Shown piece by piece: positions 48,494 to 62,432 of a stretch of DNA of 64,000 nt (position 1 is the stretch's first letter; every line of letters begins with the position of its first letter). The stretch is from assembly GCA_907164885.2 (NCBI GenBank), contig OU015493.1:57355802-57419801 (forward strand), written 5' to 3'. A program made the translations under genes and the position numbers. The DNA comes from Dolomedes plantarius (lineage: Eukaryota; Arthropoda; Arachnida; Araneae; Dolomedidae). The notes beneath the pieces are model-generated. The model worked only from the letters and a program-made list of their open reading frames with translations, searched no databases and was not told where the DNA came from.

Positions 48494-49015
48494 TCTATAT
48501 ATATAAAACAGTTCCGTAACTGACTCACTCACTGACTGACTAACTCACTGACATACAACACACAGACCAAACCGCTGGACCTAAAGGTCTGAACTTTTGC
48601 ATGGCGATTCTTCTTATGTTGTAGGGGAGCATTAAGAAAGATTTTTAAAAAATTCTTCTTAGATTTTTTTAATTAAATTTTTTAGCTGCTTTTGTAACTT
48701 TTTTTAAGTTTGCATTTAAAATAATAATTTGAGGCTTATAAAATTTATATGACGAGAAAGATCATAAAAATTCCTTTAAAATGAAATCTTTTTCGAACCT
48801 TTACCTTGATTTTCTGATTTTTAGTGAATTTTTAAAGATTAATTTTTAGAATTTAATTTATTAAATGCTGATCACGGGATGTCTTTTTCTGGTACTTTAA
48901 ATAGATTTATCGTCACGTGCATAACAACTAAATAGACAAAAAAAATATTTTTTTCTTTCTAATGCAGCAACGATTGGATATTATCCAAAATAAATAAATA
49001 TCCCTTACGTTTCCC

Positions 49016-49097
<82 letters not shown>

Positions 49098-49228
49098 CAT
49101 CAATTGTGTACATTGATCGTCGCATTTATTATAGCTATATGTATTTATTTTTTTGGCATTAATTGCATACATTGACCGTTGTATTTCATTTGAATGTACT
49201 CCGTAGCGAAGCGCGGGTTTTCAGCTAG
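48494..49228 (+). mobile_element. Helitron-A copy 5
   Basis: A|TCTATATATATAAAACAG at the start, GACT/CACT short repeats at 48520-48552, TA tract 49018-49096, and the end CCGTAGCGAAGCGCGGGTTT-TCAGCTAG|T. Confidence 0.8.
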
Positions 49229-49244
49229 TATATGTATATATATA

Positions 49245-50300
<1,056 letters not shown>

Positions 50301-50805
50301 AGGGGGGGACGTTTATCTGTGGCAGAATTTCTCACCCCAAAAACATCAAGTAATCAATTGAATCTTTCGATCTACGTCATGTTTACCCATAATTTCTGAA
50401 ACGTCACTTTCTATACCGTGTACTTCTTTATATTCAGAGAGAGAGGGAACTTTTCCAAGGTATAACATGAATTTAGAGATGAAAACACGTGTTTGATTTT
50501 TGTGTCAGACTTAATCTGTATTTGTCGACTTTATTTTGTTCATACAGAACGTTACAACAGTCATCCGTTTTCTTCTCATCTTTAGGTTGTATTTAGGCTC
50601 ATTCGCGTCGAAAAAAATACGATTGTACCTCCTCCTTCATGGCGACATCATTGATCTTCTGTCCCAGTGCTAAAATAAGGGAGGGTTTCCCTTTCAGCAT
50701 TTTCTAATCAAAAATTAGCAAACCATTTTATTTCAATTCTCTTTTCAGCATTTCAAAAGTAGATCTTGAAATACAACGATCTCATTTTCAATATATATAT
50801 ATATA
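50301..50805. other. Unrecognised spacer
   Basis: No gene or repeat recognised; short TA tract at 50791-50810. Confidence 0.5.
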
Positions 50806-51030
50806 TATATCAGGTAGTCTCTTCTAACTAAACTACCACGGGTTATTAACGTAGGATTACTTATTTTTGCTTACCTCTTTTCCTTCTTTTTTTTAAACGC
50901 ATTTTGGCACTTTTCTGTTTAACTGTTTACTGCTACTGGGTTTGGTACGCTGCCAAACTTATAACTCGCGACGCAGGACGGACACTTTTTTTCTTCCAGA
51001 AGGACCGTTATTAAGGAACGTAATCCTACA
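50806..51030 (-). repeat. AACGTAGGATTAC-ended repeat, copy 2
   Basis: This is an inverted copy of 33173-33464: TTAACGTAGGATTAC at 50846, TAATCCTACATTAA at 51021, and shared interior GGCA(C)TTTTCTGTTTAAC, GCTGCCAAACTTATAA and TTTGCTTACCTCTTT. The two copies overlap over the CAGGTAGT(C/A)TCTTCTAAC flank outside the TTAA. Confidence 0.6.
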
Positions 51031-51034
51031 TTAA

Positions 51035-51926
51035 AATTATCTTGTTTTGATTTATTCAAAAGCAGTTTTAATTTAGCTCAGAGAGATTCAATAATTTAAT
51101 TGCCTTTACAAATTTAATTACAGAAAAAATTTTAAATTTTAATATCTACACGCATTGCATTTAAAAACACAGTTTCAGATGCCGAAAACAGTGTTCAAAA
51201 ATATGTATTTTCTAATCTGCGATTCGATAAAAAAAGATGCCGATAGCTAACTTTCCCATAGCTTTCGACTGCGACTGAAGATGCGCCTTCATTCCGGAGA
51301 ATCTCGGATCGGCGAGGTAATGACTCATTCCACAGCAGCGAATGTTTCGTATCCACTTCCGAGTTTAATTATTCCGAAACCTCCCGGCGGCGTCCGATCC
51401 GCGGTAGCCGAGCTCAGGTGAATCTGTCAAAAGGTTGTCCTCCCCTTTTCACCCCAGAAGTTAATGAATATTTTATTGTTGCTGCCTTCCCCGAGAAAAC
51501 CCTTCCATTTCGACGTGGCGGATGCTCGGACCGACCGCCTACTAATTCTCCCTATACCCCCCCCCCCCCCTCTCTCTCTCGCTCTCTTTCTCTCTTTTTA
51601 TTAACCTCCTGTTCCTGTTTGTTTTTTTTCTTCCGTCCTAGCCACTGAAGGAGTCGATGTGTTTTTAGTACCGAAAGGGCAGGCGCTATGGTTCAGGATT
51701 TGACAGAGCGTTGCACTTCGGTGAGATATCGAGCACGGAATCGGGAGGGTCACAAAAGCGGCATGTCCATGACTGGTGCGTCTTTGGTTTTAGATATAAC
51801 GCGATTTGGAGCATGTGACGGAGGAGAAAATTAAAATGCATGGAACACACCCTTGTAGAGAACGTGATGAATGGTGCCTCCCTCCCCCCCCCCCCCCCCA
51901 AAAAAAAAAAAAAAAAAACTTAGTCC
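51035..51926. other. Spacer, GC-richer at 51240-51700
   Basis: 51240-51700 has balanced composition, CpGs and no repeat match in the window. The frame 51418-51648 ends in a Pro/Ser-rich low-complexity stretch from a (C)n(CT)n run (51548-51600). 51885-51918 is (C)n(A)n. Confidence 0.5.
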
Positions 51927-53203
51927 TCTATATATTTAAGTTGCTAAGTCGATTCTTTGGGCAGTCCGTGAGAAAAAGCTACTGCATCAATTTATTTCAT
52001 TTTGGTCTTAAACAAAATATTCAATCTATAGATGTGTCAAATTTGGCTTCTGCAACTGCAGTTTCTATAAATTAGCGATAATTTACAATTAAAAAATTGC
52101 TCTCTGCGTGTAGAAGCGCTGATTGTTATAATTCCCCGCGGTGTGTGGTCGAGAGACGGTTAATAATAAAACTCTTATAACAACTCCAGAGGAAAAAAAA
52201 AATAGAGACTTGAACAGTAAAGTGGCGTGTAAAAGAAAATCTGTCTGTGTGGCCATTGATGGCGATCAAAAGACTAAATATTGCAAGATAGATAGCAACG
52301 TTATTTTATGGCCCACAATAAAACTTTCAGATAGTGGTCAAAGTTGTATTTCAAACGAAAACTATGGTGGGGAGGTACTTGGTAGACTGTGAACGTAAGC
52401 AGTGAAATAAGGGACCAATTAGGGCAGGAACTGCTGAGAGAAAGGCAGCCCATTGTCCAATGAGAGAGAAAGGGGCGGGCCGAAATGGATCCGATAAACG
52501 GACAACAGCCACCCCCCCCCCCCAAGAAAAAAAAAACGAGAGAAGGTCGACAGATGTCGCTTGCGGTTCCCTGGAGCTCGCACATTATAGAGGGCCGATT
52601 GAGTTGTCTCGGGATCTAGAGGAAAGTCCTGGAATCCGACAAGATGATGCTGCATATGACATGATGTGGGCCCCTGTCGACGAAATCATTCATTGCTGTA
52701 TTCTTAAACAGTAGTAAGTACCTCCCGAAAGATCCTAGAAATAATTGCTATGTTCGAATATTTTGTGTCTGCTTCTGATGTCTCATGTATTAAATGATAA
52801 TATGAAGGGGAACGTTATTCTATTATTAATTTCACTTTAAAAGAATTTTTAGTATTGTCGAATAAATGTATAATAAAGGCCAATTCTCTGTGTTTCCATG
52901 ATTGCCCCAACACATGCCCGCCTAAATTGTTTTAAGGTTATTTTACAACCTATATTGCGCATGCTCAGTGACATGTTTAAATCTGGCTTTAGATAGTCAC
53001 TAAGCATGAGGCCGCATAAACATATCAATTTGTTTCTGATCATGCTCAGTGACATGTTATAATCTGGCTTCAGATACTTACTAAGCAAGAGGCCGCATAA
53101 ACACGTTAATTTGTTTATTCCGGGGAAACATGCATTACATTTATAACATTATTATTTCATGTATTTACTATGCAGCCGTCATGTTTTGACGTGTACCAAC
53201 TAA
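51927..53203 (+). mobile_element. Helitron-B copy 6, split by an 847-bp insert
   Basis: It starts TCTATATATTTAAGTTGCTA and reads to CTCTCTGCG at 52108. It resumes at 52960 with CATGCTCAGTGACATG and ends with the hairpin CCGTCATGTTTTGACG-TGTACCAACTAA, a CTRR terminus. The TGCTCAGTGACATG block is duplicated after the insert. Confidence 0.75.
52109..52955. mobile_element. Unidentified insert in Helitron-B
   Basis: TGCG is repeated at both edges (52105-52108, 52956-52959), consistent with a 4-bp target duplication. The insert begins TGTAGAAGCGCTG and has AATAAAGG about 80 bp from its end, so a solo LTR is one reading. A frame from 52141 to 52392 (83 codons) and one from 52460 to 52714 show no known domain. 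Composition is more balanced than the host Helitron. Confidence 0.45.
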
Positions 53204-53638
53204 TTCCTTTTTATATCATACGAACCAACGCAATAAAATTTTCATTGCGTTTTAATTTTACTTCACTTTCTTAGCAGTGAGCACACTCTTCTGAAGCAGT
53301 CTTCGAAAGTAGTCCTTTTCTGATAAATATTTATTCTGAAAATTTAGTATGAGTTTAGCAGGAATATCTTTCAAAAAAGTTTTAAAAAAAGAAAAAGACA
53401 AAATTGCAGAGAAGCAAACCTCTGGAAGGAAAATATAGCTTACAGAAAACTTGGGGAAATTCCAAAAAACGAACGCACACAGCTTCTTAATATGTACAAT
53501 AAAAATAAATTTTTTACTGTTATTACAATTATTAGGAAGCTGTGTGTTCCTGCCCGGGAAATATGTCATGTGTTGTTGTTAAAAAAATCCGGAAACGGGT
53601 GTTTTTAGTCAACCTTATTAAACTGATGTAACAGAAAT

Positions 53639-53701
<63 letters not shown>

Positions 53702-53702
53702 A
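53204..53702. other. Spacer ending in a (TA)n tract
   Basis: The frame 53258-53569 (minus) has no recognisable domain. The (TA)n tract is 53643-53698. Confidence 0.5.
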
Positions 53703-55113
53703 CTAGTGTCCCGTCCCGACTTTGCCCGGGTTGAACAATTATCTATCTTAAGCAGATATTAGGTAGGTATAATTTGTTTTATGGTATACCACATTTTTCG
53801 TTTTTAGGAGGTTTTAAAACAAATTGATTCTCCGCATTTCCTGACCTAGAGAGACCAACATGTAATTGTCCATGAGTAAACCAATCTTCCAACATAGAAA
53901 AATATTGGACTTCAAGTCAAGTCCAATATATTTCTATGTTTGACCTTGGGATTTGTTAATGGTGATGGCAAAAGAAATTTTTATTGGAACCTGTAACGTC
54001 AGGCACTGAATTCTGTCCGGGGGCCACCCGCATGCCAATTTTGATATGATTCGGCCCCATAGCCTATCCGCTACAGAGTCCACACACAAAAAAACACGAA
54101 AAAAGCACCAAAAATGACACAAAAAATTTAATAACTTTTTTAAAATTAAAAATTAAAAAATCTGGCTACATCATTCACTGAATCGTGTCCGGGACCACCC
54201 GCGTGCCGATTTTGGTACGATTCGGCCCCATAGTCTCGCTGTCAGCGAGGACAGCCACGGAAGCTGTCGAAATTAGCAACTTTTAGAGGCAAAATCCTTA
54301 AAACATTAATAAGAAAAACTCCGGGGCCCGATTTTCAAAAAATTATAAGCCTATGTTTTAATCTGAAATATCATCTATACCTATATAAAATTTCAGCTCA
54401 ATTAAAGCAATACATTTTCACTTATAAAGGAACAAACATAGACATATTCAAAATAATCAATAAATTTCATAGTTTCAATGAAACACACTGATTTTTGAAT
54501 AAAGTTCAATAATTCAAGTTCGATTTACGCAAATTGTGTATAAAATTGTACATAAATTCAAACACATAAAGTTTATAAATAAAGTTCTGTAGTATTATAC
54601 CAATAAATTTCCAGTTGATATCCAATAAATTGTAAATATTCTTACCTTAAATGTCCCATAAAAAGCGTAGTTCCAAATGTAATTTTCTTCAATTAACCCT
54701 TAAACGTTGCTAAAAATCCTTTTTGTATTTATCAATACCTCCTCCACTTGAATCTTTAAAATATTAAATGTTTTACTGATAATAAATGAAAATGTAGTTT
54801 GATGTGTTGCTATGGTTACTTGACTATGGTTGACAAAGAAAATTGAAATGTTAAAAGTTTTATTGATAATAAATGAAAATATCGTTTGATGTGTTGCTAT
54901 GGTTGGCAACGGGAAAGTTGTAAAGGGAAAGCATCAGCTCAACATTTAGGCCCCTAACTTTCTTTCTTCTGATCATATATAATATATAGCCTATGTCCAT
55001 CTGGAATAATGTACCTCTCAAATAGTAAAAGAATTTTTCAAATAGGTGCAGTGGTCCCGGAGATTACCCTCCACATACAAAATCCGCTCTCTCTCTTTAT
55101 ATATTAGTATAGA
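53703..55113 (-). mobile_element. Helitron-D with helicase remnant
   Basis: On the minus strand it starts TCTATACTAATATATAAAGA and ends CCCGGGCAAAGTCGGGACGG-GACACTAG. Flanking bases are A (53702) and T (55114). A degenerate direct repeat of about 80 bp (CCACCCGC(A/G)TGCC...GATTCGGCCCCATAG) is present twice, about 168 bp apart (54000-54075, 54170-54250). The 3' end carries the close of a helicase gene. Confidence 0.8.
53779..53995 (-). pseudogene. Helitron (RepHel) helicase, C-terminal end
   Basis: On the minus strand it reads VPIKISFAITINKSQGQT, which matches the end-of-helicase motif of Helitron Pif1-type helicases, then after an interruption THGQLHVGLSRSGNAENQFV-LK to a TAA at 53779-53781. 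The SQGQT and HGQLxVxLSR motifs are the last conserved helicase motifs. The two halves are separated by a 44-bp hairpin (53894-53937) that adds a stop and shifts the frame. Everything upstream (Rep, helicase motifs I-IV) is replaced by non-coding sequence. Confidence 0.8.
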
Positions 55114-55327
55114 TATTAATAAACACTTCTTTATCAGCAAAAGTGTGCTTATGTGGTTAGGTGAAGGAAGTGAGAATGTCATGATAAAATAATATGGTTC
55201 GTCGACCAAGGTAGCTCATCTTTATCGGAGGACTAGCTGAATACCCGTACTTTGCTACGGAGTACATTCAAATTAAATACAACGGTCAATGTATGCAATT
55301 AATGCCAAATATATATATATATATATA

Positions 55328-56282
55328 CCGGGTGGTTATAATTAAACTTCCCCTATAAACGGCATCCTACAGCGCAAACGGGTGAACGGAATGTAACGAA
55401 ATTTAGTATATGGGCTATACACGAGATGCGCTCACGGAATTTAAAAAAAAAAAAGAAAATTAATTCTAAAATGTCCACTAGAGGGCGCCTTTTAGGGAAA
55501 AACATGAAATTTAACACAATAAACTACCAAAACGGAATACAGAAACAATATTAACATTTATTGACTAGTTTCTGATCACCTTGTCATCGAACCACATTAA
55601 GTAAAGGTAAGGGAGAAACAAAAACAGTTCAGTTTGCAGAAACAAGAACAGATTAGGACGAAATTGCACAAGAGGAGCAGTTGTTAATCGTGTCCAAGAC
55701 GATGTATAGGGTTATGGGGCTATTTAAAAAGTCTGGTGTATCATGGAGGTGTTGCGACGTTGAATGACTTAAAGAACTCCATAACACTTCATGTGCGAAC
55801 CCTCACAACTGATCAGTTACGATCTGCTGTTGAACACACTGTCCATCGACTTGAAATTTTGCAGGTGAATGAAGGTGGTCACGTGGAGCAGCTTTCCCTA
55901 CATCGTCTTGGACACGATTAACAACTGCTCCTCTTGTGTAATTTCGACCTAATCTGTTCTTGTTTCTGCAAACTGAACTGTTTTTGTTTCCCCCTTACTT
56001 TTACTTAATGTTGTTCGATGACAAGGTGATCAGAAACTAGTCAATAAATGTTAATATTGTTTCTGTATTCCGTTTTGTCGTTTATTGTGTTAAATTTCAT
56101 GTTTTTCCTGAAAAGGCGCCCTCAAGTGGACATTTTGGAATTATTATTATTATTATTATTATTTTTGAAATTCCGTGAGCGCATCTCATGTATAGCCCAT
56201 ATACAAAATTTCGTTGCATTCCATTCACCCATTTGCGCTGTAGGATGACGTTTATAGGGGAAGTTTAATTATAACCACCCGG
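55328..56282. mobile_element. Palindromic mariner-type element, 955 bp
   Basis: The left arm 55328-55706 and right arm 55899-56282 are inverted copies with only scattered mismatches, the main one being an A-rich run against (TAA)n. The loop is 192 bp. The ends CCGGGTGGTTATAATTAAAC are flanked by TA. The loop and the start of the right arm encode a transposase C-terminus, so the right arm is the original 3' end and the left arm its inverted duplicate. Confidence 0.9.
55712..55921 (+). pseudogene. Mariner-like transposase C-terminus
   Basis: An open 69-codon stretch, LWGYLKSLVYHGG...ATLNDLKNSITLHVRT, then AVEHTVHRLEILQVNEGGHV-EQL, ending at TAA 55919-55921. The FLWGYLKSLVY...L...I......Q......V..R...C...GGH.E pattern is that of arthropod mariner-type transposases after the third catalytic residue. 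Everything up to and including the catalytic core is gone. Part of the frame lies in the palindrome arm. Confidence 0.7.
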
Positions 56283-56292
56283 TATATATATA

Positions 56293-57247
56293 CACTGCTG
56301 GCCACTGTAAACGCAACACCCTGAAGGAAACATGCAAATAATATCACGAACCATAGCACAGCACATGCAGTCTGTAACGCATCATCCGGTGTCTGCGCGT
56401 ACCATTCGACGCCGTTTACAGCAGAGTGGTCTGTCCGCATGACGTCCATTGCTTTGTCTACCCTTGACGCAGAACACATACGTCTCCGCCGCCAATGGTG
56501 CGATGACAGAAGGATGTGGAAGGCAGAATGGAATGAAATTGTCTTTACTGACGAGTCACGCATCTGTCTGCAACACCACGATGGTCGCATTCGAGTCTGG
56601 AGACACCGTAAAGAGAGGATGCTGAACAGCTGTGTTATGCACCCCCACACTGGTCCTGCACCGGGTATTATATTATGGGGCGGTATTGGATATCACTCTC
56701 GCACACCTCTAGTACGCATTGCCGGTACTTTAAACAGCCAGCTCTACATCTCCGAGGTGTTGGAGCCAGTTGTCCTTCCTTGCCTTCAGGGCTTGCCCAC
56801 AGCCATATTTCAACAGGATAATGCGCGACCACACGTGGCATGCATTGTCCAAAGGTTCTTCGTCAATCGCCAGATTGAATTGCTTCCCTGGCCGCCTCGC
56901 TATCCGGATCTTTCGCCGATAGAAAACATGTGGTCCATGGTTGCTCTACGATTGACCCAGATTCCATCCCCAGCTGCCACAGCAGATAAACTTTGGCAAC
57001 GTGTGGAAGCTGCTTGGTCTGCTGTACCCCAAGAACTCATCCAAAGTCTCTTTGAATCAATGCCGAGGCGTGTGGCAGCGGTGATCTCCAACAATGGCGG
57101 CTACTCTGGCTACTGATTTTGACAGGAACCACACTTCACAGAAGTCTAAAAATTTAATCATTTGATACTTGGTCAACATGTTATCTACAAAATAAATTTT
57201 GTTGTGATATCTCTTGTCTTTGTTAGTGTTGCAATTTGGGTGGCCAG

Positions 57248-57252
<5 letters not shown>
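56293..57252 (+). mobile_element. Tc1-like element, internally deleted sister of 59829-61237
   Basis: The ends are CACTGCTGGCCACTGTAAAC and ...GGGTGGCCAGCAGTT, flanked by TA. Compared with the full copy it lacks about 450 bp (equivalent to about 59877-60323), from after the left end to codon 89 of the transposase. The remainder is very similar. Confidence 0.9.
56344..57116 (+). pseudogene. Tc1-like DD34E transposase, N-terminus deleted
   Basis: It begins at the codon equivalent to S90 of the full-length copy. An in-frame TGA at 56440-56442 replaces Arg122, and one base is lost shortly after (GAACCACAG becomes GAACACAT). From there the frame is open to 57116. It keeps FTDESRICL with the first Asp, FQQDNARPHV with the second, and SPIENMW with the catalytic Glu. 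Without the N-terminal paired-type DNA-binding domain it could not bind the ends. Confidence 0.88.
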
Positions 57253-57284
<32 letters not shown>

Positions 57285-58189
57285 AAAAAAATCGTAACGG
57301 ATATTTTTATATACAAAATAATGTAGAAGAAAATATTCAAGTTAAATCTATTAGAACATACTAAAGAATATAGTACAGTTAATATAATACAGTTTGAGGA
57401 ACATATCTTTTACTGTATTTTAATATTTTTTTGGATAATGTCCAATCGTCTGCCGCATTAGCAAGAGAAAAAATATTTTTTTATCTATTTCGTTGTTATG
57501 CACGTGACGCAAAATTAGTTTAAAGTATCACAAAAAGAAAAGAATCCCCGTGATCAGCATTTAATAAATAAAATTCTAAAAATGAATCTTTAAAAATTCA
57601 CCAAAAATCAGAAATGGGAGGTAAAGATTCTAAAAAGATTTCATTTTAAAGGAATTTTTATGATCTCTCTCGTGATATAAATTTTATAACCCTCAGATTA
57701 TTGTTTTAAATGCAAACTTAAAAAAAGTTACAGAACAGCTTAAAAATTTAATTTAAAAAAATCTAAGAATTTTTCAAAAATCTTTCTTAGTGCACCCCTA
57801 CACTGTAAGAAGAATCGCCATAAAAAATTTCAGCCCTTTAGATCCAGCGGTTTGGTCTGTGTGTTATCTGTCAGTCAGTCAGTCAGTTACGGAACTGTTT
57901 TATATATAGATATCGGTTTTACTCATTTACGAAGGAAATATTTTCATTTCTGAGGCATATTTTCGACGGAAATGCACCTTGGAACCTTCTTTTCTACTTG
58001 AATTTTAGGATCCTAGTTGGGGGGAGGGCCTAAAATACCCCTGGAGCTGAGTCCCTGATAGACAGATATAGATTTCAACATAAATTGGCGTGATACTCAA
58101 CAACATCAGTAACTTACTTCTAGCATAAAGCATTCATTGTATTATAAGTCGTAATTATCCAAATGTATAATCAAACACCATTAAAGTGG

Positions 58190-58425
58190 AATTAGGTCTG
58201 TGGCGGCTGTTTGGTACGGAGCACCGGCTTTCGGTGCCGAGGGTGCTCGGATCGAATCCCGGCGTCGCGCAACTAAAATGCCTCCGTTTGTGTCGTCCCT
58301 TCATAGAGGGCAATGCTGGTCCGCCTATATGGTGCCCCCTTAAAAAATGGTCAACAAAACTGCGGTGTATTATAGGTGAATGTCTTCACGATAAGTGCCT
58401 CCGTATTGGGGGCGGGGAGAGTGGA
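58190..58425 (+). repeat. SINE-B copy
   Basis: The head has TTTGGTACGGAGCACCGGCT and GATCGAATCCCGGCGTCG; the body matches 40205-40420, including TGCCTCCGTTTGTGTCGTC and GTCCGCCTATATGG. It ends GATAAGTGCCTCCGTATTGG without a long A tail. Confidence 0.8.
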
Positions 58426-59635
58426 ATTAGCAGTTTCGTCAAAACGTTGTACTGAGTTCAAAAAAGCACCAGACGGGAGTTCCTTTGCACACTTTCCGAA
58501 AAAAAAGACTTACGAAAAATTGTATGCTCCGCCCTCAATCACCTCAATTTTTTTCTGTTCATCAGAGGTAATGCCGGGATAGAACAGTCGAGAGGTTCCA
58601 GAAAGGATTTCGTTTAGTTGTTGTAAAGATCAGGGAGTTTCCGACAGAAAAATTTCTTTAATTCGAGATGGTATGTAGTTGGGGTCTGTGTTCGATTTAT
58701 TTCCCAGTGATGTTTAAAATTTTACTAAAAATGCTTTACATCCAGATCTATTTACGATCTCTGTGTTTTAAAGGATGAAATGACAAGAATCTTGGAACAA
58801 CAATTATTTTTAGGTGACAAAGCATATTATGAATAGCCACCGGGGATATGTTTCTACTGTTCCCTACAGTAAATGGTAGTCGAAAATATTTTTAATCAAC
58901 AGACCGGTAGCTAGATTTTTTGACACCTTCCAGTGTCAAAGCTAATTCGCGAACCCTAAAATCGCGTCTGATAAAGAAATTTCGAGAACTTTCAAGAGTG
59001 TCAAAAAATCCTGGGACGAATAATCGAATTTCCCCATTCTGTACGTAGATAATTATTAGCCAGTAGAAGTGTTTTGGCGAGAGATGATTTATACAGGCAG
59101 AAAAATGTCTGATGCTTTTTTTTTTCAGCCTCTCTCTTCCATCATGAGTTTGCTCCTTTCCGCAACCCACTTTTTGTTCTAGGTCATAAATTTGAATGGT
59201 CAGGCAGATACCATTCTTCGGCGCTGTAAATGCGCACAATTAATGAAGAAAAGGGCTGTGAAGAATGTCCCTCTTATCACGTCTCGTGAGATGTGAAAAG
59301 CTCGGCCTAAGCGGTAGGCCCTTTTATCTCCTGAGCTATTTGTTTGCCCTTTGTTTGAAACCTTTTGACGCGCGTCTCAAAAGCTTTCTTTTCTCACTTC
59401 TGGAAAAACATCAATGTAATACGCAAATTACGGGGACCCGCTTTTTGTTGTCATAATTTTGGGGGGTATTGTTGTGTGACAAGTGAGCTGCATAATTTCC
59501 GAGGAAGCGGGGCACTTCCGGGGCTCAGAGGCATGACTTCTCCATAAAGAATTAAATTTTAAACAATGTCATAGACCTGTGATGCGTATTCTAGGTTGCA
59601 TAAATATTATAGTCGTCATTCCTTATCATTTATTC

Positions 59636-59637
<2 letters not shown>
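58426..59637. other. Unrecognised spacer
   Basis: No gene or repeat recognised. The frame 58892-59239 (minus, 115 codons) has no domain I can name. Confidence 0.5.
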
Positions 59638-59696
<59 letters not shown>

Positions 59697-59789
59697 AACA
59701 TGTATATATGTATGTATATACAGTGCTCGATTTCTAGAAAAAGAGGTGCGGAGCTGTAACCTTCCGAGGTGTGTGTGGGGATATTTCCA

Positions 59790-59828
<39 letters not shown>
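59638..59828. repeat. (TA)n and (CA)n microsatellites
   Basis: (TA)n at 59638-59690 and (CA)n(TA)n at 59790-59828, with about 100 bp between that begins CAGTGCTCGATTTCTAG, possibly a hAT-type end. Confidence 0.85.
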
Positions 59829-62239
<2,411 letters not shown>

Positions 62240-62280
<41 letters not shown>

Positions 62281-62374
62281 GGCCAGGCCCACTCCCTAAC
62301 AACAGAGTAATATGTGATAAAATAAATGTTTTTAACTGTCGTAATTTTTTTTTCCTAAAGAGAGGTACCGGAAC

Positions 62375-62430
<56 letters not shown>
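62240..62430. repeat. Two (TA)n microsatellites
   Basis: 62240-62276 and 62378-62430, separated by about 100 bp of unrecognised sequence. Confidence 0.9.

Positions 62431-62432
<2 letters not shown>

Larger units (their letters stand above)
55233..57910 (-). mobile_element. Helitron-A copy 7, with two transposons in its TA tract
   Basis: The 3' end (minus) CCGTAGCAAAGTACGGGTATT-CAGCTAG is at 55233; the 5' end TCTATATATAAAACAGTTCC is at 57910. Outside bases are A and T. Its TA tract (55307-57280) is interrupted by 55328-56282 and 56293-57252, which lie only 10 bp apart. Confidence 0.85.

Noticed and set aside
52141..52392. 83-codon frame as a captured host gene
   Set aside because: No recognisable domain and no splice or start evidence. 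It is kept only as part of the unidentified insert.
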